Source: Clostridium punense (GTDB taxonomy: Bacteria > Bacillota > Clostridia > Clostridiales > Clostridiaceae). From it: 64,000 nt of DNA. How positions within the stretch are numbered: position 1 is the first letter of the stretch; each line of letters begins with the position of its first letter. This document shows positions 8,046 through 16,972 of this stretch, one piece after another. The notes under the pieces were generated by a model. It was not told where the DNA came from. It ran no database searches and saw only the letters and a list, made by a program, of their open reading frames with translations. A program made the translations under genes and the position numbers. The stretch lies in contig NZ_JAGGLL010000003.1 of the NCBI RefSeq assembly GCF_017874425.1, forward strand, positions 169,484 through 233,483, in the 5' to 3' direction.

Positions 8046-9161
8046 ATGATATTTTTCAGAAAGCTGAAACCTAAGAGTAAGAACAGTAAGTTTCTTTTAG
8101 CCATTATATGTTCTTTATTAATTATCATGGGAAGGTCTTTTGAAGTACTTGCCATTGATGAAGCTACAAAAGAAGAAGTAACAAAAGCAGTAAATGAAAT
8201 TTTTCAAAAAAGAAATAAAGCCATTTTAAAAGGTGATGCTGAAATCATTGATTCAATATATGACACTAAGTCAAAGTATGGAACTTGGGCAATGGAGCAC
8301 GAAAAAAAGAAAATGAAGTACTTACATAATTGGGAAGGGAAGCAGGGAGTAAAATTTGTTGATATTATACCCAATACAGTAATAAGGTATATTAAAGGTT
8401 CAGAAGGAAAATATTCAGTAAATCTACTATGTTCAACTGAATATAAATATAGCTATGATAATCAGCCAGATATTATAAATAGCTCACGAATTGGAACTTA
8501 TCATATACTAAATTTGAATAATACCTCTGGTGAATGGATCATCACAAAGGAGTGGTATACAGACCCTTTTGCTGATTCCTTAGACCTTGATAACATTAAA
8601 ACTGACTCTTTTAAAGAATTTATCCTAAGCCAAAGCACGAGAGACCTGTCTACAATTAAAGAAAGAAGATTGAAAGCTGTAGAGTATGCACAAAAGTATT
8701 GTGGGGCTGCTTCAGAAGAACAATATGGTTATAAATATAATAAATCCTATAGAGACTACAACCCCCAAGGAGGAGATTGTGCGAATTTTGCTTCTCAAAT
8801 TTTATTTGAAGGTGGCAAATTTAGAAAAAATGGTGCTTGGAATTATGATAAAAGTGGGGCAACAAGAGCATGGTTAAACGCTGATGGTTTTAAAAGTTAT
8901 ATGGTAAATAGCGGCAGGGCATCTGTTATTGCCTATGGAAGTTATGACAAAGTATTTAAAGCGTCTTACAAACTTCTTCCTGGAGATTTTGTTGCCTATG
9001 AGAAAAAAGGAGATATAACTCATATTTCTGTAGTAACTGGTGCTGACTCCAACGGATATTCCTTAGTGAGCTGCCATAATACAGATAGATATAATGTTCC
9101 TTGGGATTTAGGGTGGAGCGATAAAAAGATTAAGTTTTGGCTTGTAAGAGTCCACTTTTAA
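8046..9161 (+). CDS. Secreted amidase-domain protein (Amidase_6-like)
   Basis: 371 aa. Positively charged N-terminus plus a hydrophobic stretch (about residues 16-36, ending before IDEATK) reads as a signal peptide or anchor. A middle region (about 40-190) shows no known motif. The C-terminal domain has GGDCANFASQ (Cys245) and DITHISVV (His326) followed by SCHNTDR, the pattern of the putative amidase family related to NlpC/CHAP cysteine hydrolases. Likely acts outside the membrane, possibly on peptidoglycan. Followed 46 bp later by a small Cys-rich gene with no terminator between, so probably co-transcribed. Confidence 0.82.
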   Translation: MIFFRKLKPKSKNSKFLLAIICSLLIIMGRSFEVLAIDEATKEEVTKAVNEIFQKRNKAILKGDAEIIDSIYDTKSKYGTWAMEHEKKKMKYLHNWEGKQGVKFVDIIPNTVIRYIKGSEGKYSVNLLCSTEYKYSYDNQPDIINSSRIGTYHILNLNNTSGEWIITKEWYTDPFADSLDLDNIKTDSFKEFILSQSTRDLSTIKERRLKAVEYAQKYCGAASEEQYGYKYNKSYRDYNPQGGDCANFASQILFEGGKFRKNGAWNYDKSGATRAWLNADGFKSYMVNSGRASVIAYGSYDKVFKASYKLLPGDFVAYEKKGDITHISVVTGADSNGYSLVSCHNTDRYNVPWDLGWSDKKIKFWLVRVHF

Positions 9162-9207
9162 AATTGATCTAAGTAAACTATTTACTTATAATTTAGGAGG
9201 TTTTATT

Positions 9208-9405
9208 ATGAAGAATTCTGCTAGTAAAGACCAAATGATGATGGTTGCTGTAAATTGTTCTGGTTATGATCCTACCAGTAACAATATTGTTAGTTCAATC
9301 GGTGCAGATACATGCAAAAGCTGTGATAATTGCCACCATTGGGAAAATCATAAGTGCAATATTAACTTATTTGATCCAGTATTAACTAGTATTGACCAAG
9401 TGTAA
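9208..9405 (+). CDS. Small cysteine-rich protein of unknown function
   Basis: 65 aa, preceded by a clear TTTAGGAGGTTTTATT ribosome site. The central CKSCDNCHHWENHKC holds four Cys and two His that could bind a metal. No signal peptide. Linked to the amidase-like gene upstream and closed by a strong terminator. I do not recognise the family; similar small Cys-rich proteins are common in clostridia. Confidence 0.7.
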   Translation: MKNSASKDQMMMVAVNCSGYDPTSNNIVSSIGADTCKSCDNCHHWENHKCNINLFDPVLTSIDQV

Positions 9406-9417
9406 CTTCAAATGTAA

Positions 9418-9456
9418 AAAACCTTCTTCATAGAATTAATTTGTGAAGAAGGTTTT
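9418..9456. terminator. Bidirectional terminator
   Basis: 13-bp perfect stem AAAACCTTCTTCA/TGAAGAAGGTTTT with T tracts on both sides. It ends the plus-strand amidase/Cys-rich pair and can end minus-strand transcription from 10604. Confidence 0.85.
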
Positions 9457-9553
9457 ATTTTGAGCTGTATCTTAAAATTATCACATAGACTATTAAGTTT
9501 ATTAATGAAACTACGAGTATGAGCACTAAATAGTTTGGGTGAAAAATTTAACC

Positions 9554-9664
9554 CTACATTGAATGTTTTGATATTATTAAATAAATGTAGCTAGTAATCA
9601 TAGTTATTAATATCAGTCCAATATCTACTATAATCTTTTTATATAGCTTCTTCATTATCATCAT
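9554..9664 (-). CDS. Possible 36-aa single-span membrane peptide
   Basis: Small ORF with AAGGAG (9669-9674) 4-13 nt before a cluster of ATG codons; the second ATG (9661) has the best spacing. The peptide has a basic start (MKKLYKK), a hydrophobic core IVDIGLILITMITSYIYLII and a short polar end. It lies 100 bp downstream of the flavin-protein gene on the same strand and just ahead of a bidirectional terminator. No function can be named. It could be chance, but the ribosome site, membrane-like composition and position favour a real gene. Confidence 0.42.
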   Translation of the reverse strand: MMIMKKLYKKIIVDIGLILITMITSYIYLIISKHSM

Positions 9665-9764
9665 CTATCTCCTTGATGCTAATAGCTTTAATATATAATA
9701 TGAAATACATTATATATTGGCATAATGTAAATATAAGAAACTATAGTACTTTGAATTTATAACT

Positions 9765-10604
9765 TTAATAGTGGCAAACTTGCTTTATGTCATAGCCTAA
9801 TTTCTTAAACTCACTATTAAGAAATTCTACTTTCTTAACTTTAATCTTAATTACGCTTAATAAGTTACTCATAGTCCACTTATTAACATTTTTCTGCTTC
9901 AATACTTCCTGATAAACCTCGCTTTTAGGCGATATAATATAAGCTACTCCTGATATTTGCATACCCCTTAAAGTATTAAAGTTTGTATAATCATCATATA
10001 TAGATAGAGATATTTTATTACTTTGAAGATTGTTAAAGAATTCAATTCCCTCCTCAGAGTAGATGTAAATATATTCATCCTTATATATATACTCAATAGG
10101 AGTGGAAGGGTTGCTATCTTTGCTTGAGGTACAAATACTTGCTACTGACCTTCTACTTATAAAGTCTTCAATAAACCTTTTAAGTGATTGTTCATCTAAC
10201 TGTGAATTATATTTTTCTATCCTGGTTTTAATTTCTAATCCATACTTGCAGACTTCACTTATTTTTTTATTAATATATCTATAATCTACCAGATTGTGAT
10301 TAATTACTTTTTCTATTGTGGATTTAATCCATGTATAATCATTCAAATTATTATCGAAGGTAAAGAGAAATAGCTTTTTTTTCTTAAATTTATCTTTGTA
10401 ATAATTTAACATATTTAAAAAATCTAAATTCTTTTGTTCATAACTCATATCCAAATATATTAACATAATATTGTAGTTTTCATAGCTCTCACTAAAATCT
10501 CTTGTTGATATGCATTCGCATCTTTCAAAAATAAATGAGAGCTTCTCGATATATTCTAAAGTATTTTCTTCTGCATTATTATACAGAATTAATAATTTAT
10601 CCAT
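9765..10604 (-). CDS. Flavodoxin-like plus PNPOx-like flavin protein
   Basis: 279 aa from the ATG chosen because GAGGAG lies 7 nt before it; an upstream in-frame extension lacks a ribosome site. N-terminal half (MDKLLILYNN onward) looks like a degenerate flavodoxin-type alpha/beta domain. The C-terminal part (about 140-260), with SICTSSKDSNPSTPIEYIY, EGIEFFNNLQSNKISLSIYD and RGMQISGVAYI, follows the pyridoxamine-phosphate-oxidase-like split-barrel pattern that binds FMN or F420. Likely a cytosolic redox or flavin-binding protein. Reaction unknown. Confidence 0.65.
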   Translation of the reverse strand: MDKLLILYNNAEENTLEYIEKLSFIFERCECISTRDFSESYENYNIMLIYLDMSYEQKNLDFLNMLNYYKDKFKKKKLFLFTFDNNLNDYTWIKSTIEKVINHNLVDYRYINKKISEVCKYGLEIKTRIEKYNSQLDEQSLKRFIEDFISRRSVASICTSSKDSNPSTPIEYIYKDEYIYIYSEEGIEFFNNLQSNKISLSIYDDYTNFNTLRGMQISGVAYIISPKSEVYQEVLKQKNVNKWTMSNLLSVIKIKVKKVEFLNSEFKKLGYDIKQVCHY

Positions 10605-10886
10605 GATACATCTCCTCACTTCTACTATTCTTATTAGAAAATAACATAAATTACCAATGTGTGCATTAATAAATTTAATACTGATTACTACACTTTCAAA
10701 CACATATCACCATAGCTTGTACATTAAATTTAAAAATTTTACTAAAAAATCATAAAAGTACTAGGTTTTTGTCAATTATCACAGAATTATTTTTCTAGAT
10801 ATATTCAAGTTAAATGGTAAAATTTAGATATAATATACTTTCTACTGTTTTTAGTAACACTTTATTTAAGCAAGGAGTGCAAAGCT

Positions 10887-11375
10887 ATGATAACATGTGC
10901 TATTTTAACAATTAGTGATAAAGGGGCTTCAGGTGAAAGAAAGGATTTAACAGGTTTTGCTGTTAAACAAGCTCTACCTATGAAGGATTATATCGTTGAA
11001 TACTATAAGATAATTCCTGATGAAATAGATTTAATTGAAAAGGAACTTATATATCTATGTGATGAGGCTAAAGTAAATCTAATACTGACTAATGGTGGGA
11101 CAGGTTTTTCTAAAAGAGATGTAACTCCAGAAGCAACTGATAGAGTAATAACTAAAAAGGTTCCAGGAATTACAGAAGCCATGAGAGCAAAATCATTAGT
11201 GATAACTCCTAAAGCAATGTTATCTAGAGCAACCTCAGGTATAAGAAATAATACTTTAATAATTAATTTACCAGGCAGTCCCAAAGGTGCAGTTGAAAAT
11301 TTAGAGGCTATAATTCCGGCTTTAAAGCATGGCATAGAAATTTTAATTGGCAATGCCTTTGAATGTGCTACCTAG
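10887..11375 (+). CDS. mogA: Molybdopterin adenylyltransferase (MogA/MoaB family)
   Basis: 162 aa. The conserved TNGGTGFSKRDVTPEAT and LPGSPKGAVENLEAI are the substrate-binding motifs of MogA/MoaB/Cnx1G, which adenylylate molybdopterin before metal insertion. ATG follows AAGGAGTGCAAAGCT. First gene of a tight operon with moaA (15-nt gap), moaC and a MOSC gene. Which of the MogA or MoaB names fits cannot be settled by sequence reading. The product feeds the molybdenum hydroxylases encoded at 37-44 kb. Confidence 0.92.
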   Translation: MITCAILTISDKGASGERKDLTGFAVKQALPMKDYIVEYYKIIPDEIDLIEKELIYLCDEAKVNLILTNGGTGFSKRDVTPEATDRVITKKVPGITEAMRAKSLVITPKAMLSRATSGIRNNTLIINLPGSPKGAVENLEAIIPALKHGIEILIGNAFECAT

Positions 11376-11390
11376 AGGAGGAGAATTGCA

Positions 11391-12344
11391 ATGTTAGATA
11401 AATTAGGAAGAAATATAAACTATATTAGAGTATCTTTAACAGAAAAATGTAATTTGCGATGTATTTATTGTATGCCGAGAGATATGTGTGTTGAGGATAA
11501 TAAAGATTATTTAGAAAATGAAGATATCAATAAAGTGTTAAAAGCTGCCTCTATACTAGGTGTTAAGAAAGTTAGGTTTACAGGTGGAGAGCCACTAATA
11601 GTAAAGGATATAGAAAAAATAATATCTGAAACTTCAACACTTGCTAATATAGATGATATAGCTATAACCACTAATGGTATGCTTTTGGCAGACATGGCTA
11701 AATCTTTAAAGAGGAGTGGATTGAAAAGAGTTAATGTGAGTTTAGATACGCTTAATAAGGACAAGTTTAAATTTATAACTCAACGGGGTAGTTTAGACAG
11801 GGTTGAGAATGCAATTAATCAATGTTTGTCCTTAAATCTAGAGCTGAAAATAAATACAGTTCTAATAAATGGAATAAATGATGATGAGGTTGAGGATTTA
11901 ATTAAACTTACAAAAAATTTGCCTATAACCTTAAGATTTATAGAGCTTATGCCCATAGGTGAGGGAGAAAAGTTTTACAAAAATGGGTTAATAACTTCGG
12001 CGGAAATTATTAAAAGGTATGGTGAATTAAAGCCAATAAATTCATTAGATAAAGGGGTAGCACAACTTTATAAACTACCAAACTCAATAGGAAAGGTAGG
12101 TTTCATCAGTCCTATAAGCTGTAAGTTTTGTCATAACTGTAATAGAGTAAGGCTTTCATGCAAAGGGTTAATTAAGCCGTGTTTGCATTCAAAGGATGAG
12201 ATAGACTTAAAGCCCTATCTAAATAATGATTTAGGTCTTGTATCAGTATTAAGAGATAGTATATATAATAAGCCAAAGGAGCATACCCTGGTATCTGATG
12301 CAGAAAGTATGAGTAAAAAATTAATGTATCAAATAGGAGGATAA
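11391..12344 (+). CDS. moaA: GTP 3',8-cyclase MoaA
   Basis: 317 aa radical-SAM enzyme that converts GTP to the 8-cyclo intermediate of molybdopterin synthesis. The N-terminal cluster motif is CNLRCIYC (C20, C24, C27), then FTGGEPL. The C-terminal second [4Fe-4S] site is [14 protein letters not shown], and the protein ends in the essential Gly-Gly (YQIGG). Length is normal. AGAGGAGGAGAATTGCA precedes the ATG. Four bases separate it from moaC. Confidence 0.97.
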   Translation: MLDKLGRNINYIRVSLTEKCNLRCIYCMPRDMCVEDNKDYLENEDINKVLKAASILGVKKVRFTGGEPLIVKDIEKIISETSTLANIDDIAITTNGMLLADMAKSLKRSGLKRVNVSLDTLNKDKFKFITQRGSLDRVENAINQCLSLNLELKINTVLINGINDDEVEDLIKLTKNLPITLRFIELMPIGEGEKFYKNGLITSAEIIKRYGELKPINSLDKGVAQLYKLPNSIGKVGFISPISCKFCHNCNRVRLSCKGLIKPCLHSKDEIDLKPYLNNDLGLVSVLRDSIYNKPKEHTLVSDAESMSKKLMYQIGG

Positions 12345-12348
12345 TTAT

Positions 12349-12822
12349 ATGGAGCTCACACATATAAATATAGATGGAAGAGCAAAGATGGTTAATATAG
12401 AAGGAAAGGAAATAACTGTAAGAACAGCTGTGGCTTACTCTGAAGTGAATATGAATTCCGGTACCTTAGAAAAGATACATGAAGGATTAATTGGAAAGGG
12501 TGATGTGTTAGCTGTGGCTCAAGTGGCTGGAATTATGGCTTGTAAGAATACTTCATCCATTATACCTATGTGCCATCCTTTGGTGATTACTGGATGTGAT
12601 ATTTCTTTTGAATTGGATTTTTTGAGATCTAAAATTAGTATAAAAGCCATTGTAACTACTGAAGGGAAAACAGGAGTAGAAATGGAAGCATTAACTGCAG
12701 TAACTGCAGCTTCTTTAACGATATATGACATGTGCAAAGCAATTGATAAAGAAATTACAATCAACAATATAATGCTTTTAAGTAAAACTGGTGGCAAGTC
12801 AGGAGTTTTTGAAAGGAGTTAA
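12349..12822 (+). CDS. moaC: Cyclic pyranopterin monophosphate synthase MoaC
   Basis: 157 aa, full length. Contains [15 protein letters not shown] at the start, the PMCHPL motif and the C-terminal KTGGKSG, all diagnostic of MoaC, which turns the MoaA product into cPMP. Ribosome site AGGAGGATAATT. Its last codons (GAAAGGAGT) contain the ribosome site of the next gene, so translation is coupled. Confidence 0.97.
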   Translation: MELTHINIDGRAKMVNIEGKEITVRTAVAYSEVNMNSGTLEKIHEGLIGKGDVLAVAQVAGIMACKNTSSIIPMCHPLVITGCDISFELDFLRSKISIKAIVTTEGKTGVEMEALTAVTAASLTIYDMCKAIDKEITINNIMLLSKTGGKSGVFERS

Positions 12823-12826
12823 GATT

Positions 12827-13264
12827 ATGGGTAGGGTTTTGTCAGTAAATATCAGCGAAAAGAAAGGTACTATTAAGACAGCAATTAGTGAAGGTAATTT
12901 TTTAGAAAGTTATGGTCTTATTAATGATGCTCATAGTGGTTCTTGGCATCGACAGGTATCTCTTTTGGCTATAGAAAGTATAAATAAAATGAAACAAATT
13001 AGTTTGTCTTCAAACAATTCAACATTTGGTTTGTTTGCAGAAAATTTAACAACAGAAGGTATAGTACTTTATGAGTTGCCTATTGGAACAAAACTTACTA
13101 TAGGTGAAACCATTATGGAAGTTACCCAAATAGGTAAAGAGTGCCATCAAGGTTGTGAAATAAAAAATCTCATTGGAAGTTGTATAATGCCTCATGAAGG
13201 AATTTTTGCAAAAGTTATAAAAGGAGGATATATTAAACCAGGAGATAATATCAAAATAATTTAA
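12827..13264 (+). CDS. MOSC-domain protein
   Basis: 145 aa from the ATG at 12827, chosen because AAGGAG at the end of moaC sits at the right distance; an in-frame ATG at 12791 lies inside moaC. The stand-alone MOSC fold shows in INDAHSGSWHRQVSLLA and in IGKECHQGCEI with its conserved cysteine. MOSC proteins bind molybdenum cofactor or handle sulfur for it. As the fourth gene of the moa operon it probably carries or sulfurates the cofactor for the hydroxylases in this window. Confidence 0.88.
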   Translation: MGRVLSVNISEKKGTIKTAISEGNFLESYGLINDAHSGSWHRQVSLLAIESINKMKQISLSSNNSTFGLFAENLTTEGIVLYELPIGTKLTIGETIMEVTQIGKECHQGCEIKNLIGSCIMPHEGIFAKVIKGGYIKPGDNIKII

Positions 13265-13266
13265 GT

Positions 13267-13336
13267 TTTAAATATTATAGCCATAGGAAACAGGTATCTA
13301 GATTTTCTGTCTTCTATGGCTTTAATAATATTTAAA
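13267..13336 (+). terminator. Intrinsic terminator of the moa operon
   Basis: Stem AGCCATAG/CTATGGCT, extended outward by AAATATTAT/ATAATATTT with a small bulge. The T content after the stem is modest, so termination strength is uncertain. Confidence 0.6.
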
Positions 13337-13542
13337 GCTTATATGTATAAGGAAAACGTAGATTATTCTTTTAGCAATTACTTTTCCCCTTGAATAAGAT
13401 TAGTGAAGCCTTAATGAAGGAAATTTTTCAAATATTTACTAGTAGTTAATATTTTTATTTGCTATAATAAGATTATAAATATTATTAATCTTTATAATCC
13501 TAAATCATATATAAATATTATTATGAAGATTAAAATTGTGGG

Positions 13543-13977
13543 GTGATGAATGTGGGATTAAACTGGATATGGTTTGCACTGGTGTTGTTTGTTCTATTAG
13601 TAGACTTTTTAACAAGCAACTTTACTTATTCATGGTTAGCATTAGGATTTATACCTGCCTTTTTCCTAGGATTTTACGTAGGCTTTGAAATCCAAGTGGT
13701 TGTTGCTTTGGTTATTGGTGTTATATCATTATTTTATGGGCTTAAGGTTTCAAAGAAATACATCAAAACCAATATTATCCAAGAAAAGTTATTACTTGGT
13801 AAGTATGAGGGGCAAGAATTTGTAGCACCAGAAACAATAGAAAAAGAAACCAGAATCAAAATAAATGAAGTTTTTTGGGCTGTGAAAAACATAGGAGAAA
13901 CAATTAATAAGGGTGATTCCTTTAAAGTATTAGAAGTGAAAGACAATAAATTAATAGTTAAAAAGGGAGATGTTTAA
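13543..13977 (+). CDS. nfeD: NfeD-family membrane protein
   Basis: 144 aa. Two to three hydrophobic segments (residues 5-75) followed by an OB-fold-like C-terminal domain (about 85-144, with GKYEGQEFVAPETI). This is the short, protease-less NfeD type that partners with SPFH proteins. The start is ambiguous: GTG 13543, ATG 13546 and GTG 13552 are all in frame, and GGGGTG at 13540-13545 best fits the last. The stop overlaps or abuts the next start. Role: membrane microdomain organisation with the SPFH partner. Confidence 0.85.
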   Translation: MMNVGLNWIWFALVLFVLLVDFLTSNFTYSWLALGFIPAFFLGFYVGFEIQVVVALVIGVISLFYGLKVSKKYIKTNIIQEKLLLGKYEGQEFVAPETIEKETRIKINEVFWAVKNIGETINKGDSFKVLEVKDNKLIVKKGDV

Positions 13978-13978
13978 T

Positions 13979-14917
13979 ATGCCATTTGTTGGATTATTAG
14001 TAGTATTAGCACTTGTATTAGTACTAATCATTGCTTCTGTGAAGGTTGTCAATACAGGTTATGTTTATGTTTTAGAAAGATTTGGTCAATTTTATAAAGT
14101 TTTAGAGCCAGGTTGGCATCTAACAATTCCATTTGCTGACTTTGTTAGAAAAAGAGTATCAATGAAACAACAAATACTTGATATACCACCGCAAAATGTT
14201 ATTACTAAAGATAACGTTAAAATATCAGTTGACAATGTTATCTTTTATCAGGTTTTAAGTGCAAAGGATGCAGTATATAACATTGAAAACTATGTTTCAG
14301 GTATAATGTATTCTACAGTTACTAATATGAGAAATATATTAGGGGATATGAGCTTAGATGAAGTTTTAGCTGGAAGAGATAGAATAAACTCAAAGCTTTT
14401 AGAAATTGTGGATAATGTAACTGATGCTTATGGAATTAAAATCTTATCAGTAGAAATTAAAAATATTGTTCCACCAGCAGAAATTCAAGATGCTATGGAA
14501 AAACAAATGAAGGCAGAAAGAAGCAAAAGAGCAGCAATTCTTAATGCTGAAGGAGAAAGACAAAGTGCTATTGAAAGAGCTGAAGGAGAGAAACAATCAA
14601 AAATTCTTCAAGCTGAAGCTGAAAAAGAGGCTAATATTAGACGTGCAGAAGGACTTAGAGAATCTCAACTTCTTGAAGCAGAAGGTAAAGCAAAAGCTAT
14701 TGACATAATTGCTCAAGCTGAAGCTCTCGCTATAGATAAAGTTAACAGAGCTATAATTGAGTCAGGTACAAATGAAGTTGTAGTAGCTTTGAAACAAGTA
14801 GAAGCTCTAAAAGAATTATCTAAGAATCCAGCAAACAAACTAATCTTACCAGTTGATACACTTTCATCACTAGGAAGTATATCTGCAATAGCAGAAACAT
14901 TAAAAATGAATAAATAA
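13979..14917 (+). CDS. SPFH/band-7 membrane protein (stomatin-like)
   Basis: 312 aa from the ATG at 13979, 9 nt after GGGAG; an in-frame ATG at 13970 overlaps nfeD. One N-terminal membrane segment (about 5-22), an SPFH domain (about 25-190, with VYVLERFGQFYKVLEPGWH), then an Ala/Glu-rich coiled coil (about 185-265) with repeated AEGE/AEAE units. This is the stomatin/QmcA class that oligomerises in membrane microdomains. Coupled to nfeD, the standard partner. Confidence 0.92.
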   Translation: MPFVGLLVVLALVLVLIIASVKVVNTGYVYVLERFGQFYKVLEPGWHLTIPFADFVRKRVSMKQQILDIPPQNVITKDNVKISVDNVIFYQVLSAKDAVYNIENYVSGIMYSTVTNMRNILGDMSLDEVLAGRDRINSKLLEIVDNVTDAYGIKILSVEIKNIVPPAEIQDAMEKQMKAERSKRAAILNAEGERQSAIERAEGEKQSKILQAEAEKEANIRRAEGLRESQLLEAEGKAKAIDIIAQAEALAIDKVNRAIIESGTNEVVVALKQVEALKELSKNPANKLILPVDTLSSLGSISAIAETLKMNK

Positions 14918-14920
14918 TAA

Positions 14921-14950
14921 AAGGGGACGGCCACGCCGTCTCCTTTTTGT
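14921..14950 (+). terminator. Intrinsic terminator after the SPFH gene
   Basis: GC-rich stem AGGGGACGG/CCGTCTCCT with one G-T pair and a 5-nt loop, then TTTTTG. Confidence 0.85.
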
Positions 14951-14996
14951 TTCATAAGAAGTTATTCTAATAATAATCACACTTAATGGCTTATTT

Positions 14997-15980
14997 TTAA
15001 TAATTAGTTTTTAACTTATTTAATTCTTGGTAACTTATAAACCCTTCAAGTGATTCACAACTTCTTATTGCATTTTGTATAGCCACTTCCATTGCTCTTG
15101 TGGCCAAAAAACCTACCACATTAACATCTCCTTGAACTTTATTGGTAGCCATGGTGAAGATAGTATCACCATCAAACATTGTATGAGCTGGCTTAATAGT
15201 CCTTCCAAAACCGTTATGTGCCATAGAGGCCACCTTATTAGCTTCTGCCTTTGTAAAAATTGCATTTGTGGCTATAATACCAATGGTAGTATTGCCATTG
15301 AATCTATTTATTTTCTTATTATATTCTTTAAGCATAATTTCCTCTGTATTTAAAAACTCAGTTTTATCTTCATTTAATGCTCCAGCTATGATAGAGTTAT
15401 TATTAGGATCTATGATATCTCCCAAAGCATTTACTGCTACAATAGCACCAACTTGCAAATCACCAATTTGAAAAGCAGCTGAGCCTAAACCACCTTTCAT
15501 AGCATTTTCAGGTCCTAAGATTTTTCCAACTGTAGCACCTAGCCCAGCACCGATGTTACCTTGAAAATCTTTTGTAGTTACCTCAGAATTAATACATGCC
15601 TCATAACCCATGTTTTTATCAGGTCTAATTTTATAATTTCCTATAACTAGATCGAAGATTACTGCTCCGCATACAATAGGGACTTTTGTAACGCCAACAT
15701 CAAAGCCAATATTCTTGCTTTCTAAATATTCCATGACACCACCAGCTGCGTCAAGTCCAAAAGCACTTCCACCAGATAAAATCACTCCATGAATATTTTG
15801 AACCATTTCTGTAGAATTTAATAAATCTGTTTCTCTTGTACCAGGGGCACCACCTCTTACAGCAACACCAGCAGTAGCTCCTTTTTCGCATAGCACAACA
15901 GTACAACCAGTAATTCCTTCTTGACTTTGAGCATGACCAACTTTAATACCTGAAATATCTACAAATTGTATTTCTTTCAT
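14997..15980 (-). CDS. P1-family peptidase (DmpA/BapA-type N-terminal nucleophile hydrolase)
   Basis: 327 aa. Conserved blocks: GVILSGGSAFGLDAAGG, GNIGAGLGATVGK and MKGGLGSAAF. In this family the proenzyme cuts itself before a Ser or Thr in the last block, here Ser167, to expose the catalytic nucleophile. Members are aminopeptidases or D-amino-acid/amide hydrolases; the substrate cannot be read from sequence. No signal peptide, so cytosolic. ATG follows AGAGGTGAGTTGA. Confidence 0.9.
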   Translation of the reverse strand: MKEIQFVDISGIKVGHAQSQEGITGCTVVLCEKGATAGVAVRGGAPGTRETDLLNSTEMVQNIHGVILSGGSAFGLDAAGGVMEYLESKNIGFDVGVTKVPIVCGAVIFDLVIGNYKIRPDKNMGYEACINSEVTTKDFQGNIGAGLGATVGKILGPENAMKGGLGSAAFQIGDLQVGAIVAVNALGDIIDPNNNSIIAGALNEDKTEFLNTEEIMLKEYNKKINRFNGNTTIGIIATNAIFTKAEANKVASMAHNGFGRTIKPAHTMFDGDTIFTMATNKVQGDVNVVGFLATRAMEVAIQNAIRSCESLEGFISYQELNKLKTNY

Positions 15981-16020
15981 TCAACTCACCTCTAATTTTA
16001 TTATTAACAGAATATAATAT

Positions 16021-16058
16021 AAAACTCCTAGTTAAGAAAACGTCTTAACTAGGAGATA
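16021..16058 (-). terminator. Intrinsic terminator of the first ECF S-component gene
   Basis: 13-bp perfect stem CTCCTAGTTAAGA/TCTTAACTAGGAG with a 5-nt loop, followed on the minus strand by TTTTATATT. Confidence 0.85.
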
Positions 16059-16066
16059 AATTTTAA

Positions 16067-16660
16067 TTATTTAAGTATTCGTCTTAAGGCAACAACCACT
16101 GGTATAGTAACCAAGGCAGAAATTATTGCTTCGGCAACTCCGTTAGTTCCAGCTGTAGTTAGAAAAGTTACTCCAACTGCAGTTTTAGATATTTTCATTA
16201 CTTCAGCAAGTTTGTCACCGTAAAGTAAATAAGAGATACCTAAAACACCGAAAGTATTTATGAAGGAACCAATAACTGAAGCTATCCCAATTCGTACATT
16301 AGTTATTTTCAATTTAACCACTTTGTAGATGTAGTAAGTTCCTACACCTATTAAAATTCTAGGCAAAATAGATATTATTGGGTTCATAAATAAAAAAGAA
16401 GTCAAAGTAGGATTAGAAAATGCCCTAATTAGACTAAAAACACCAAAGATTAGTCCTACGAGCGCGCCTACAACTGGTCCTTCTAATATGGCACCAATAA
16501 TTACAGGTATGTGCATAATTGTGGCACTCATAAAAGGCAGTTGTATAAAGCCTAATGGAGTCATTCCCAAAATCATAGAAATTGCAGATAGCATACCTAC
16601 AATGGCAAGTTGTCTAGTACTAAGCTTAGTATTATGAGTTGTTGATACATTACTTTGCAT
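16067..16660 (-). CDS. ECF transporter S component (substrate unknown)
   Basis: 197 aa from the ATG at 16660, preceded by GGGAGGATTTTT. An upstream in-frame start at 16735 would translate a structured leader and is rejected. Five to six hydrophobic segments with the ECF S-type N-terminal TRQLAIVGMLSAISMIL and MHIPVIIGAILEGPVVGALVG. S components bind a vitamin or related compound and use shared EcfA/A'/T, none of which is encoded here. The structured 5' leader (16661-16750) suggests a ligand-sensing RNA. Vitamin identity cannot be assigned. Confidence 0.85.
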   Translation of the reverse strand: MQSNVSTTHNTKLSTRQLAIVGMLSAISMILGMTPLGFIQLPFMSATIMHIPVIIGAILEGPVVGALVGLIFGVFSLIRAFSNPTLTSFLFMNPIISILPRILIGVGTYYIYKVVKLKITNVRIGIASVIGSFINTFGVLGISYLLYGDKLAEVMKISKTAVGVTFLTTAGTNGVAEAIISALVTIPVVVALRRILK

Positions 16661-16750
16661 AAAAATCCTCCCATTCTTATTCCCCAAGGGATATAATTCG
16701 GGTCTAATTAAGTTATTAGACGAGTTCAGTTCCAAAAGGATACCGACAAT
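16661..16750 (-). promoter_or_regulatory. Structured 5' leader of the ECF S-component mRNA
   Basis: On the minus strand a promoter (TTGATT, 16-bp spacer, TAAAAT) is followed by a short RNA. It has a TCGG/CCGA closing pairing around GTCTAAT/ATTAGAC (7-bp hairpin), then a TCCC/GGGA mini-hairpin next to GGGAGG, the ribosome site. It does not fit the THF, preQ1, TPP, FMN or T-box patterns I know. May be a small translational riboswitch or simply a folded leader. Confidence 0.4.
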
Positions 16751-16972
16751 GTTATTTTATCACTTCCTTCCAAAAAATCAATAGAACCTGAATGAAACAG
16801 AAAATTTTTACAATATAAACACAGTTCCAAATTATACTATGCGCATACTAATAAAAATTTACTTATTCTTCTTATTTTATAAATATGAAGAATAATTTAT
16901 GATATAATAGTTTATAAGAATGTTATAAAACTATATTTAAATAAATTTAAATTGAATTTTTGTGAGGTTTAT

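Noticed and set aside
8686..8877. Small plus-strand ORF inside the amidase-like gene
   Set aside because: It is in another frame of a well-supported coding region and has no ribosome site.
10704..10886. Moco riboswitch upstream of mogA
   Set aside because: The 183-bp region is AT-rich and shows none of the nested stems expected for the large Moco RNA motif.
16661..16735. N-terminal extension of the ECF S component
   Set aside because: The extension is polar, lacks a ribosome site and coincides with a structured leader; GGGAGG fixes the start at 16660.
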